Shown here in pieces: positions 1-7,113 of a stretch of 19,037 nucleotides of DNA; position 1 is the stretch's first letter, and every line of letters starts with the position of its first letter. The translations under genes and the position numbers were made by a program. The stretch is taken from contig JANLXZ010000010.1 of NCBI GenBank assembly GCA_031365375.1, positions 1-19,037 of the forward strand, read 5' to 3'. The stretch comes from JAKFWF01 sp031365375 (GTDB lineage: Bacteria; Pseudomonadota; Alphaproteobacteria; Rhizobiales; Hyphomicrobiaceae). The notes under the pieces were generated by a model. It was not told the origin of the DNA. It saw only the letters and a program-made list of their open reading frames with translations, and searched no databases.

Positions 1-108
1 AGCCAAACCTCAAGCGTATACCTTCCGTTCACTATGACAGTTCAGGATGCCGGTATCTTTCGCGCATCCATGCTCATCCAACGAGATGGCATCGAGAAGA
101 ACCCTATT

Positions 109-113
109 AGGAG
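109..113 (+). promoter_or_regulatory. Ribosome-binding site of the L,D-transpeptidase
   Basis: AGGAG lies nine bases before the ATG at 123 and fixes that start, which also gives a complete signal peptide. In the 122 bases upstream I found no convincing -35/-10 pair and no other gene. Confidence 0.7.
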
Positions 114-122
114 CCTCACGAG

Positions 123-815
123 ATGATCTTTCGTAAGCTTGTTCGCCATGCAGCCCTTGTCGCAGCCATGAGCTTCACTGGTTTAGTCGCCGTGACAGCA
201 ACGGCTTCCGCCCAAAGCTGGGATTGGGGTGGCAGTAGCACTATCGGCGGCAGCGGTCGTGAGGCCGTGCGCTTCAGCCCAACCTATAAGTCCGGAGAAC
301 TTGTCGTCAGCTTTGGCGACCGCCGGATCTACCACGTGGTGCGTCAGGGCGAAGCGATCAGCTACCCGATCGCCATCCCGCGCGAGCAAAGCCGCTGGCA
401 AGGCGTTATGTCGATCACCCAGAAGCGCGTTAATCCATCGTGGACACCGACGCCAACGATGCGTGCTGAGAACCCACGGTTGCCAATGTGGGTCCCAGGC
501 GGTCATCCGATGAACCCACTCGGGGTTCGCGGTCTTTACCTCGGCTCCAGCACATATCGTATCCACGGCACCGATGCGCCGTGGACGATCGGCCAGCCGG
601 TCTCCAAAGGTTGCATTCGCATGTATAACCAGGACGTGATAGAACTTTATGATCGCGTGCCGGTCGGCACCAAGGTCACCGTCACGTGGCAGCGGTTCCA
701 AGGCGGCGGCGCAATTGCCAGCAGCGACGAAGTCGAAAGGCCAGTCGTTCGCCGCTCGGCTCAAACCCGGGCGTCTTACCGCGCTGCCCGCCCGGTCGTT
801 ACATCCGCCGAGTGA
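123..815 (+). CDS. Secreted L,D-transpeptidase (YkuD domain)
   Basis: A 230-residue exported enzyme expected to form or exchange peptidoglycan cross-links (3-3 links, or attachment of proteins to the wall) in the periplasm. Residues 1-30 form a Sec signal peptide: basic start (MIFRKLVRH), hydrophobic core, and an ASA|Q cleavage site near residue 30. The YkuD catalytic domain covers about residues 55-190. It carries the family signature: HGT at 148-150, then SKGCIRM at 161-167, with Cys164 as the nucleophile and His148, Gly163 and Arg166 conserved. A basic, low-complexity tail follows from about residue 195. The gene stands alone, with a good RBS in front and an intrinsic terminator 29 bp behind the stop, so it is probably monocistronic. 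Family assignment is secure; the exact reaction (cross-linking or protein anchoring) cannot be read from sequence. Confidence 0.93.
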   Translation: MIFRKLVRHAALVAAMSFTGLVAVTATASAQSWDWGGSSTIGGSGREAVRFSPTYKSGELVVSFGDRRIYHVVRQGEAISYPIAIPREQSRWQGVMSITQKRVNPSWTPTPTMRAENPRLPMWVPGGHPMNPLGVRGLYLGSSTYRIHGTDAPWTIGQPVSKGCIRMYNQDVIELYDRVPVGTKVTVTWQRFQGGGAIASSDEVERPVVRRSAQTRASYRAARPVVTSAE

Positions 816-843
816 TCGGTCTCAAATAATCGAGTTGCATCAA

Positions 844-867
844 GGGAGCCTAAAGGCTCCCTTTTTT
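844..867 (+). terminator. Intrinsic terminator after the L,D-transpeptidase gene
   Basis: A perfect 8-bp inverted repeat (GGGAGCCT, 844-851; AGGCTCCC, 854-861) is followed directly by six T (862-867). This is a classical Rho-independent terminator for plus-strand transcription and separates the transpeptidase gene from the sigma-factor operon. Confidence 0.93.
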
Positions 868-951
868 GCGTCCAACGCTAGGCCGCGTTCAATAAGTTGC
901 ATCAACCCTGGCTTGCCTGAGGCTGCCACGAAGCTGCGTAGATATCCGCTG
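868..951. other. Intergenic stretch without a recognised gene
   Basis: Between the terminator and the promoter-like region of the sigma-factor operon I see no reading frame with an RBS and no strong repeat. Confidence 0.5.
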
Positions 952-979
952 TTGAAGACGCGACGTTCCAGCTTATGAT
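952..979 (+). promoter_or_regulatory. Candidate sigma70-type promoter of the sigma factor / anti-sigma / protease operon
   Basis: TTGAAG (952-957), a 16-bp spacer and TATGAT (974-979) match the housekeeping consensus well. Transcription would begin around 985-987, giving a leader of about 38 nt with an AGGCGG ribosome site (1009-1014 region) before the ATG at 1024. A weaker ECF-like alternative (GAACCT at 995-1000 and CGTCT at 1016-1020, 15-bp spacer) would start transcription at or past the ATG, so it fits less well unless translation begins at the internal ATG 1039 or 1048. Confidence 0.5.
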
Positions 980-980
980 C

Positions 981-998
981 GTTCAATACCGATTGAAC
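981..998. promoter_or_regulatory. Perfect palindrome over the predicted transcription start (possible operator)
   Basis: GTTCAAT (981-987), four bases, then ATTGAAC (992-998): a perfect 7-bp inverted repeat starting one base after the -10 element of the candidate promoter. That position suits a repressor operator; it could instead be a small 5' hairpin in the mRNA. No T-run follows, so it is not a terminator. Confidence 0.45.
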
Positions 999-1023
999 CT
1001 TTCGCGCAGGCGGCGCGTCTCAG

Positions 1024-1638
1024 ATGACAGCAACGGCAATGCGAGACATGGATCAACCTAGCGGGCTCAGCGCCCACGCTGACGCACCCGAGGCTAAACT
1101 GATCGCGGCCATAGCTGGCGGCGATCGTCAGGCGGTCAAGCATCTGTACGGGCTGACGCACGTCCGCCTCTACAGGTATCTCGTCCGCCAGCTTCGCAAC
1201 GAGGCGATTGCCGAGGAGGTGATGAATGAGGTCTATTTGGCGGTTTGGCAGAATGCGGCACGTTATGAAGCCCGCTCGGCACCGATGACATGGATGCTGT
1301 CGATCGCACACAACAAGGCGATCAGCACGCTTCGTAAGCGTCGCGAAACGGCGGGCGTCGATCAAGAGGCGACGGAGCAGATCGCCGACGATAGCGACAC
1401 GCCGGAAGTGATCTCGCAGAAACTCGACAAAGCGCAGCTCATTCGCGCCTGCGTGAACCAATTGAGTGCCGACCACCGATCCGTGATGGATCTCGTTTAT
1501 TACCAGGAACGTAGCGTCGCAGAAGTCGCAGAAATCATGAGTGTTCCGGAAGCAACGGTAAAAACGCGTATGTTCTATGCCCGCAAAAAACTGTCCGAGC
1601 TGCTGCTCGCAGCCGGTGTTGACCGAGGATGGCCGTAA
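1024..1638 (+). CDS. RNA polymerase sigma factor, ECF-type sigma70 family
   Basis: A 204-residue two-domain sigma factor that would direct RNA polymerase to a small regulon. Region 2 spans about residues 35-105 (leucine/aromatic core with AEEVMNEVYLAVW at 63-75, then the -10-binding part around 85-100). Region 4 spans about 140-192 and contains a helix-turn-helix ending in ATVKTRMFYARKKL (177-190), which reads the -35 element. There is no region 1.1 or 3, as expected for ECF factors. The N-terminal 20 residues are variable, so the internal ATGs at 1039 and 1048 are possible starts; 1024 is preferred because an AG-rich ribosome site precedes it. The stop TAA overlaps the ATG of the anti-sigma gene (TAATG), so the two are translationally coupled. 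I cannot assign an ECF group by eye. Confidence 0.93.
   Translation: MTATAMRDMDQPSGLSAHADAPEAKLIAAIAGGDRQAVKHLYGLTHVRLYRYLVRQLRNEAIAEEVMNEVYLAVWQNAARYEARSAPMTWMLSIAHNKAISTLRKRRETAGVDQEATEQIADDSDTPEVISQKLDKAQLIRACVNQLSADHRSVMDLVYYQERSVAEVAEIMSVPEATVKTRMFYARKKLSELLLAAGVDRGWP
1625..1628 (+). promoter_or_regulatory. Ribosome-binding site that decides the anti-sigma start
   Basis: GAGG lies nine bases before ATG 1638, a usable spacing. The upstream in-frame ATG at 1629 directly abuts GAGG and has no usable ribosome site, so 1638 is the likely start. Confidence 0.6.
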
Positions 1639-2321
1639 TGAAGTCTGAACCCAATTTGAAGCCGCTCAGCGAAGCGGAAGAAATCGAAGCAATGTTGCCG
1701 TGGCTCGTCGCCGGGACGCTGACACGCACCGAGACCGCTCGTGTCACGCGCTATCTCGAGACCCACCCGGAGGCTGCGGCCCACGTGGCGCTGGCGCGTG
1801 ACGAACGCGAAGCGGCGATCTCCGGTAACGAGACGATCTCGGCCCCGAGTTCAGCTAACCTCGACCGCTTGATGGCGTCGGTCGCCAATTCCGCGCAAGC
1901 GCGGAGCATCTCGGTGCCCTCGCCGGCTTCGGTGTGGGAGAAGGTGGCAAGCTTTGTCGGCAGTTTTTCTCCGAAGACGGTAGGCTTTGCGGCAGCGGCT
2001 GCAGCGCTTGTTCTGGTTGCACAAGCGGCGACCATCGGCGTCCTGGTGAAGCGCGACGCGGGTGCCGGCTACCAGACCGCATCCGGCGGTCCCGTCGCTA
2101 TTGCGGACGGCATTCAGGCTTACGTCGTGCTGCAGCCAGGCGTGACAGGCGGCGCACTCACGGGTACGTTGATGGAGCTCAAGGCTTCTATGATCGATGG
2201 GCCGAAAGCGGGCGGCATCTACCGTCTCCGGATTGCATCCGAAAAAGCCGATGGTGCTAACGCGATCGCCAAGCTGAAAGCCCGCTCTGATATATTTTCG
2301 TTTGTCGGACCAGCGCAATGA
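1638..2321 (+). CDS. Membrane-bound anti-sigma factor (cysteine-free)
   Basis: A 227-residue single-pass membrane protein expected to bind and silence the adjacent sigma factor. The N-terminal part (about residues 1-60) has the acidic helical pattern of anti-sigma domains, with LPWLVAGTL in the place where related proteins have an LPWYVNGTL-like segment. One hydrophobic helix lies near residues 112-133 (Ala/Leu/Val-rich, flanked by Lys on both sides). The C-terminal part of about 90 residues would be periplasmic and has no recognised domain. The protein contains no cysteine, so it cannot be a zinc-binding (HxxxCxxC) ZAS anti-sigma factor; sensing is more likely through the periplasmic part or through proteolysis. 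The start overlaps the sigma gene stop and its own stop overlaps the protease start (ATGA, 2318-2321). Role is inferred mainly from position and topology. Confidence 0.82.
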   Translation: MKSEPNLKPLSEAEEIEAMLPWLVAGTLTRTETARVTRYLETHPEAAAHVALARDEREAAISGNETISAPSSANLDRLMASVANSAQARSISVPSPASVWEKVASFVGSFSPKTVGFAAAAAALVLVAQAATIGVLVKRDAGAGYQTASGGPVAIADGIQAYVVLQPGVTGGALTGTLMELKASMIDGPKAGGIYRLRIASEKADGANAIAKLKARSDIFSFVGPAQ

Positions 2322-4060
2322 TACCTACTGCCTCGCGTCATTTTGCGGTGATCATAAGTGCAATCGCGATTGCGATGGCGCCGATGAGCGAGGCAGTCGC
2401 CAGGCGTGGGGGCGGCGGCGGTGGCGACAAATTCGGAAACAGCGCGTCCGGCTCCGGGCGGCCCAGCACCGATAGGTCGACGAATTCCAGATCGACAGGC
2501 AATGCAGATCGAACAGGGTCGAGGCCGACCGGTCAAAGTCGAACCCCAACCCGCAGTCAGCGCGTTGCGGTCCCACCCAAGGCTCCGCCGAAAGATCCGC
2601 CTGCCAAACCGCCGAGAACGACGAAGCCACCGCGCGAGCAGCCTCCTAAGCCGCCCAGAACAACGAAGCCTCCGCGCGAGCAGCCACCTAAACCTCCTAA
2701 GCGGCCCAAGCCGCCCCGTGAAAGGCCACCACGCGAGACGACCCCCCGGCCACCCCGCCGGGACCCGATCGTTGTTTTACCGGGGCGGCCGGACATCAAC
2801 CCGCCGTCGATCAGCACGTTCGTGTCGCCAGCCCTCAGACCAGGGCGGCCAAACTTGCCACCGCTACCACCGCAGTTCGTTCCCCGGCCACGCCGCGCAC
2901 CGTTGGCGTTGCCGCCCGCACCAGACCTCGTGCGCTCTCGCGACAGCGAAATCATCATTGCCGTCGATGACACGATAAGTGACGCCGACACGATCGTTCT
3001 CGGGCAAGGCCTGACATTGAATGTCGAGGTGCAGTACCGCTCGTCCCTGCTCGGTGTTAAAATCGTGCGCCTGCGCATTCCCGACAACCGCCAGCGCGAG
3101 CAAGTCCTCGCCGCTGTGATCCAGGCAGTGGGGACCGATCCGCGTATTCTCGCGATCCAGCCTAATTTCGTGTTCGAGGCGAGCCAAAGTGCGACGCCGG
3201 CAACCCTCAGCCCGCCACCGCTGCCTCAGTATGCAACGGAAAAGGTGCGCCTCACGGAAGCCCATCGCACGTCTCTGGGCCGCAATGTCCGCATTGCCGT
3301 TATCGACACCGGCATGGATGGCAATCACCCCGAACTTGCCGGCGCCGTTGCCGAGAGTTTCGACGCGATCGGCGAAGGTCCAGTCGAAATCGAGGCGCAC
3401 GGCACCGCCATCGCCGGCATTGTCGCAGCGCGCCAACAGATGCGCGGCATGGCGCCGGACGCGCGCGTGCTCGCAGTCCGCTCGTTCTCCAGCGGCATTG
3501 GCTCCGGCGGCGTTCGGCGGAAACCGGAGGCGACGACTTTGTCGCTGATCAAGGGGCTCGATTGGGCGGCGGCCAATGCGGCGCGCGTCGTCAACATGAG
3601 CTTTGCCGGGCCGAAAGATCCACTGTTGCAAGCGACGATCGAGGCAGCGCAAGAGCGCGGGCTGATCATGGTGGCGGCGGCCGGCAATGGTGGACCCTCC
3701 GCATCGTCGGCCTATCCAGCGGCCTTCGATCGGGTGATCGCCGTCACCGCATCCGACAGCGACGACCAGCTTTACGACAAGGCGAACCGCGGCAGTTACA
3801 TTGCGGTGGCAGCGCCGGGCGTCGACATTCTGGCGCTCGCCCCGCAGGCTGCTTATGAGATGTCGTCTGGGACGTCGCTCGCAGCAGCCCATGTATCCGG
3901 CATCATAGCGCTCATGCTTGAACGCAAACCGACCCTGACGATCGAGACCGTGCGCGCGATCCTCAGCAGCACCGCCCGCGACCCTGACCGCTCCGCCTCC
4001 GGTCGCGGTTTAGGGGCCGGCATCGTCGATGCCGGAAGGGCCGTGGCAGCGGTGGAGTAG
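2318..4060 (+). CDS. Exported subtilisin-family (S8) serine protease with proline-rich linker and prodomain
   Basis: A 580-residue exported protease. Residues 1-28 are a signal peptide (hydrophobic 9-22, AVA|RR site), followed by a poly-Gly patch (31-36). Residues 70-205 are rich in Pro, Arg and Lys and include a perfect 14-residue tandem repeat (97-124), suggesting a flexible, wall- or surface-associated linker. Residues 209-288 look like an inhibitory prodomain. The S8 catalytic domain runs from about 305 to 580 with all key residues: Asp330 (VIDTGMDGNHPEL), His361 (EAHGTAIAGI), oxyanion Asn457 (AAGNGGPSA) and Ser520 (SSGTSLAAAHVSG). It should be an active endopeptidase after loss of the prodomain. 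It overlaps the anti-sigma gene by four bases, so it is probably the output or a feedback regulator of the sigma/anti-sigma pair. Substrate unknown. Confidence 0.94.
   Translation: MIPTASRHFAVIISAIAIAMAPMSEAVARRGGGGGGDKFGNSASGSGRPSTDRSTNSRSTGNADRTGSRPTGQSRTPTRSQRVAVPPKAPPKDPPAKPPRTTKPPREQPPKPPRTTKPPREQPPKPPKRPKPPRERPPRETTPRPPRRDPIVVLPGRPDINPPSISTFVSPALRPGRPNLPPLPPQFVPRPRRAPLALPPAPDLVRSRDSEIIIAVDDTISDADTIVLGQGLTLNVEVQYRSSLLGVKIVRLRIPDNRQREQVLAAVIQAVGTDPRILAIQPNFVFEASQSATPATLSPPPLPQYATEKVRLTEAHRTSLGRNVRIAVIDTGMDGNHPELAGAVAESFDAIGEGPVEIEAHGTAIAGIVAARQQMRGMAPDARVLAVRSFSSGIGSGGVRRKPEATTLSLIKGLDWAAANAARVVNMSFAGPKDPLLQATIEAAQERGLIMVAAAGNGGPSASSAYPAAFDRVIAVTASDSDDQLYDKANRGSYIAVAAPGVDILALAPQAAYEMSSGTSLAAAHVSGIIALMLERKPTLTIETVRAILSSTARDPDRSASGRGLGAGIVDAGRAVAAVE
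2606..2689 (+). repeat. Two tandem 42-bp repeats coding for a proline-rich 14-residue unit
   Basis: Two adjacent 42-bp copies (2606-2647 and 2648-2689) encode the identical peptide KPPRTTKPPREQPP. By my reading the copies differ at five bases, all silent third positions. Shorter KPPR/PPRE-like units continue to about 2750. Confidence 0.85.
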
Positions 4061-4249
4061 TTAGGACGGGTCCCGGCCTCCGCCGGGATGACGGCTGTGG
4101 GGAAGTGAGCGCGGCGGGCTGCACGAAGTGTCGCGTCTCGTACCTCTACCCGCCCTTGTTATAGCAGAACCGGTTGTCATCGCTGCCGTTCCGCAAGGAA
4201 CGCCCAGCCGCAGACGGCCATCCACGGTTCGGCGCGTCGACCCGGCTGG
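4061..4249. other. Convergent intergenic region between the protease and Atp12 genes
   Basis: The 189-bp junction holds the GC-rich palindrome at 4071-4088 and a smaller hairpin (CGTTCC, GCAA loop, GGAACG; 4187-4202). Neither has a T-run on either strand, so a standard intrinsic terminator is not evident for either convergent operon. No coding sequence with an RBS was seen. Confidence 0.6.
4071..4088. repeat. Short GC-rich extragenic palindrome
   Basis: TCCCGGC (4071-4077), CTCC, GCCGGGA (4082-4088) form a perfect inverted repeat, flanked by GACGGG and TGACGG. Its form (CGTCATCCCGGC...GCCGGGACCC) resembles the short extragenic palindromes common between genes in alphaproteobacteria. Only this one copy is obvious in the window. 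It could also pause or terminate transcription between the two convergent operons. Confidence 0.55.
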
Positions 4250-5002
4250 TCAGAGCAACCCCAGCAACATTGACGCTGCTTCCATGTCGCGCCAGCGGAC
4301 GGCGCGGCGGTGCTCGGCTTCGAAGTCGGTGCCCCATTTCTCGATTTGATAGTCTTCGTCGATGTGGGCGGCAGCCCAGGCGGCATCGACCGGAACAACA
4401 CCCTCGGCGGCCGCCAACGCCAATAGCGCCGATCCGGTCAACGTCGTCATCACGTGGAGGGCTGATAACGCGAACGCGTTTTTGCCGGAGAGTTTCGCCG
4501 CCAGCTTGTCCAGCGTCGCCGATGGCTGCGTTACGTGCACGATGCCCTCGGCCAGGATGAAGCGGCCGCCGATCGATTTTTCCGCCCAAGTGATAATCGG
4601 GTCCCACGCTTTGGCTTGACGCTCGACCAACGCCGCCGGACCAGCCGCGCGATAGCACAGCAGATCGGTGCCGGCGTACTGCACGATCTCGGCGGCGACC
4701 TCTGCTTCGCGGCCCGTGACGCCGTCGATCGCGGTGTTGACCAGCCGCGTCAACGGCATCCGCGCCGGGTTGATCTCGGATTCCTGTGCGGCCCATTCGA
4801 CGGCCATCGCCTCCGCGAGCTGCAAGGTCACGACCTGCAGGAACGCCTTCTTCGGCGTGCGAACCGGGCGATCATCGAGCAACACCGCGAACGCGCCATT
4901 GCGTGGCTCGGCCGTCACCTCCTTGTAGAAGCGCTTCGGCAGCGGCTGGCGCATCGTGTCTTTGATAATGCCTGGGATCGGCGGATCGGAGGGCTCCGTC
5001 AT
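4250..5002 (-). CDS. Atp12-family F1-ATPase assembly chaperone
   Basis: A 250-residue soluble protein of the ATP12 family, which in mitochondria and alphaproteobacteria binds the F1 alpha subunit and helps assemble the catalytic hexamer of ATP synthase. Family hallmarks are visible in order: the N-terminal RFYKEV segment (24-29), LLDDRPVRTPKK (41-52), MAVEWAAQ (66-73), the YAGTDLLCYR block (109-118), QAKAWDPIITWAE (129-141) and the acidic HIDEDYQIEKWGTD block (213-226) near the C-terminus. Length is normal for the bacterial family. The ATG overlaps the stop of the HAD gene (ATGA), so it is the last gene of the crcB operon. No signal peptide, consistent with a cytoplasmic chaperone. Confidence 0.93.
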   Translation of the reverse strand: MTEPSDPPIPGIIKDTMRQPLPKRFYKEVTAEPRNGAFAVLLDDRPVRTPKKAFLQVVTLQLAEAMAVEWAAQESEINPARMPLTRLVNTAIDGVTGREAEVAAEIVQYAGTDLLCYRAAGPAALVERQAKAWDPIITWAEKSIGGRFILAEGIVHVTQPSATLDKLAAKLSGKNAFALSALHVMTTLTGSALLALAAAEGVVPVDAAWAAAHIDEDYQIEKWGTDFEAEHRRAVRWRDMEAASMLLGLL

Positions 5003-5682
5003 GGTTGGAACTCCGGTGACAGCAAACGGTCGATCACGGCGACTAGGTCGCCATAGCCGTGCACGATCTCATGCGCACCGGCGATTTTGAGTTCGTCGAC
5101 GGGATGATAACCCCAGGCGGCGCCGATGCTTGCCACATCGGCATTACGGGCCATCTCCATATCGAATGATGTGTCGCCGATCATCACAGTGGAGGCGGTG
5201 GAGGCGCCGGCCTCCTGGATGGCGGTGATGATCATCGAGGGATGCGGCTTCGAGGGGTGCGTATCGGCGGTCTGGATCGTGACGAAATGCGGGTGCAGCT
5301 CCATGCGATCGAATAGCGCTGCCACTCCGCGTCGCGATTTGCCGGTGGCAACGCCGAGCACTGTGTCGCCGCGCGCGCTCAGCTGCCGGATGACTTCGAG
5401 CGCACCAGGATACAGCGGCTCGTGGTTCGAAGCGTCCAGCCGAAGCATGCCGAACGCATCCCGGTAGGATTGCGCGACCTGCCTGACGAAGCCTGCGTCG
5501 GCGTCCGGGATCAACCGGCCAACGGCTTCGTCGAGTGACAACCCGACGATCGATAAAGTTGTCTGCCGGGTCAAGATTTTCAGGCCGTGCGCGGCAAACG
5601 CACTATCCATCGCCGACACGATGAGGTGCTGACTATCGACCAATGTGCCGTCGCAATCGAAGATGACGAGGTTCATGACCAT
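4999..5682 (-). CDS. HAD-superfamily phosphatase (phosphoglycolate phosphatase-like, subfamily IA)
   Basis: A 227-residue hydrolase with a complete set of HAD motifs: motif I DCDGTLVDS (9-17; Asp9 nucleophile, Asp11 acid/base), motif II ATGKS (112-116; Thr113), motif III Lys145 (SKPHP), and motif IV GDTSFDMEMA (169-178; Asp170, Asp174). A helical cap sits between motifs I and II (about residues 20-90), which makes it subfamily IA, close to Gph/PGP-type phosphatases. The substrate cannot be predicted reliably; small phosphorylated metabolites are typical. Start: ATG 5682 is preceded by GAGAAG; ATG 5676 is also possible. It lies 22 bp behind the pseudouridine synthase and overlaps the Atp12 gene by four bases. 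Confidence 0.9.
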   Translation of the reverse strand: MVMNLVIFDCDGTLVDSQHLIVSAMDSAFAAHGLKILTRQTTLSIVGLSLDEAVGRLIPDADAGFVRQVAQSYRDAFGMLRLDASNHEPLYPGALEVIRQLSARGDTVLGVATGKSRRGVAALFDRMELHPHFVTIQTADTHPSKPHPSMIITAIQEAGASTASTVMIGDTSFDMEMARNADVASIGAAWGYHPVDELKIAGAHEIVHGYGDLVAVIDRLLSPEFQP

Positions 5683-5704
5683 GCGCTGCTTCTCAGGAAA
5701 AAGG

Positions 5705-6709
5705 CTAGCTCTCCTCGTCGGCGTCCGTGTCGAAGCGGTTGGCGTCGAGCCCCAACATATCCCATGCGTGTTTCATGTGCGGGGACAGCGCGGCCGTTAC
5801 GTCGATCCGCTTTTTCCCATCGGGATGCGGCAGGATTAGACGGCGGGCGTGCAAATGAAGCTTCTGCTCGATGCCGCTGTCGACCAGTACGTCGCAGCCT
5901 TCATACTTGTTGTCGCCGACGATCGGACATCCGATCATCGCCATGTGGGCACGCAGCTGATGCTGGCGCCCGGTCACCGGCTTCAGCGATACCCATGATG
6001 CGACGTGCCCGACGCGGTCGATCACGGAGTAGTGCGTGGTTGCATGCATCGCGACGTCCTGCTCACCGGGCAGCGCCTTGCGCACGCGGTCACCATCAGG
6101 CCCAGCGGCCTTGACGAGCGCCGCCTCGATCTTGCCCTGCGGCGGTTTCGGGGTGCCTTTGACGAGCGCCCAATAAGTCTTCGCAGCCGACCGCGTCTGG
6201 AAGATCTTGCCAAGTTTGCCGGCGGCATCGCGGGTTTTGGCAACCAGCAGAATGCCGGTGGTGTCACGATCGAGGCGATGCACGAGACGGGGGCGGTCAC
6301 CGAAGCGGTCGACCATGCCGGCGAGCAACCCGTCGATGTGGCGGGTCGTGCCGGTGCCGCCCTGCACCGCGATGCCGAACGGCTTGTTGAGGATCAACAC
6401 GTGGTCGTCCTCGAAAATAATCATCTGTTCGATGGTGTCACGGTCACCCTTCGACACGGCGGATCCGGTTCTGACCGGTGACCCTGCCTTCGGTGGCAAG
6501 CGGACGACCTTTGGCACGCGTATTTGCATGCCGGGCTCGAGCCGGTCGCTCGATTGCACGCGCTTGCTATCGATCCGCACCTGCCCCGAACGCAGCAGCT
6601 TTTGCAGATAGACGTGGCTGACATCGGGGAAGTGGGCCTTGAACCAACGGTCAAGGCGCAAGCCTGCTTCATCGGGTTTGACCGAGATGGTTTCAACTGG
6701 ATCGCTCAT
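5705..6709 (-). CDS. rluC: RluA/RluC-family 23S rRNA pseudouridine synthase
   Basis: A 334-residue RNA-modifying enzyme that isomerises uridine to pseudouridine, probably in 23S rRNA. An S4 RNA-binding domain occupies about residues 16-65 (LRLDRWF, then LLRSGQVRIDSKRV). The catalytic domain covers about 95-310 with the diagnostic RLVHRLDRDTTGILLVAKT stretch (141-159), in which Asp147 is the catalytic residue. Later family blocks are also present: KTYWALVKG (177-185), PVTGRQHQLRAHM (245-257) and LHLHARRL (284-291). Length and architecture match RluC/RluD; assignment to RluC rather than RluD is tentative, as neither target site can be read from sequence. The start overlaps the crcB stop by four bases (ATGA), indicating translational coupling. 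Confidence 0.92.
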   Translation of the reverse strand: MSDPVETISVKPDEAGLRLDRWFKAHFPDVSHVYLQKLLRSGQVRIDSKRVQSSDRLEPGMQIRVPKVVRLPPKAGSPVRTGSAVSKGDRDTIEQMIIFEDDHVLILNKPFGIAVQGGTGTTRHIDGLLAGMVDRFGDRPRLVHRLDRDTTGILLVAKTRDAAGKLGKIFQTRSAAKTYWALVKGTPKPPQGKIEAALVKAAGPDGDRVRKALPGEQDVAMHATTHYSVIDRVGHVASWVSLKPVTGRQHQLRAHMAMIGCPIVGDNKYEGCDVLVDSGIEQKLHLHARRLILPHPDGKKRIDVTAALSPHMKHAWDMLGLDANRFDTDADEES

Positions 6710-7086
6710 GCGAGCACCGCCCGCGCGAGGCCGAGGCCCGCATAAAGACCAAGAATTGAGAACATGACCGAACCACCGATGTAGAGCGCGGCCGACGACA
6801 TGTCACCGCGTTGTATGAGCGTAACCGCGTCCAGCGAAAACGCCGAAAACGTCGTGAAGCCGCCGAGAATTCCTGTTGCCAGGAACGTGCGCAGCTCGAC
6901 CGAACCGTTGAAACGCAACGCCAACACCTCGATGAGCACGCCCATAACGAGTGAGCCTGCAATGTTGACGAACACCGTCGACCAGGGAAACGAAGGTCCC
7001 AGCCAGCGGCCAAATCCAACATTGACGAGGTGCCGCGCGCCAGCACCGATGGCGCCACCCACGGTCGCCAGCATGAGCAGGCGCAT
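6706..7086 (-). CDS. crcB: CrcB/Fluc fluoride channel
   Basis: A 126-residue, four-helix membrane protein of the CrcB (FluC) family, which exports fluoride from the cytoplasm as a dual-topology dimer. Family motifs are clear: GGAIGAGARH (10-19), the pore asparagine segment VFVNIAGS (38-45, Asn41), GILGGFTTFSAF (72-83) with the conserved Phe/Thr residues, and a last helix at about 101-122. The start is set at ATG 7086, not at the longer frame opening at 7179. The RBS AAAGGA is seven bases upstream, the protein then starts MRLLMLATVGG like its relatives, and the length becomes normal. It is the first gene of a four-gene unit with the pseudouridine synthase, HAD phosphatase and Atp12. Confidence 0.95.
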   Translation of the reverse strand: MRLLMLATVGGAIGAGARHLVNVGFGRWLGPSFPWSTVFVNIAGSLVMGVLIEVLALRFNGSVELRTFLATGILGGFTTFSAFSLDAVTLIQRGDMSSAALYIGGSVMFSILGLYAGLGLARAVLA

Positions 7087-7093
7087 TGTAACA

Positions 7094-7099
7094 TCCTTT
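7094..7099 (-). promoter_or_regulatory. Ribosome-binding site that decides the crcB start
   Basis: AAAGGA on the minus strand, seven bases before ATG 7086. It rules out the 31-residue N-terminal extension possible from 7179. Confidence 0.75.
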
Positions 7100-7113
7100 G
7101 CGGTTCTCAGCCG

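Noticed and set aside
183..764. Long minus-strand reading frame inside the L,D-transpeptidase gene
   Set aside because: It is the antisense shadow of a clearly recognised gene, typical for GC-rich DNA, with no domain of its own.
2864..3892. 342-codon minus-strand frame within the protease gene
   Set aside because: It lies wholly opposite the catalytic domain, is rich in Arg, His and Cys, and has no recognisable motif; an antisense artefact.
4187..4202. Hairpin with GCAA loop as a terminator for the Atp12 operon
   Set aside because: Only a 6-bp stem and no T-run on the minus strand, so an intrinsic terminator cannot be claimed.
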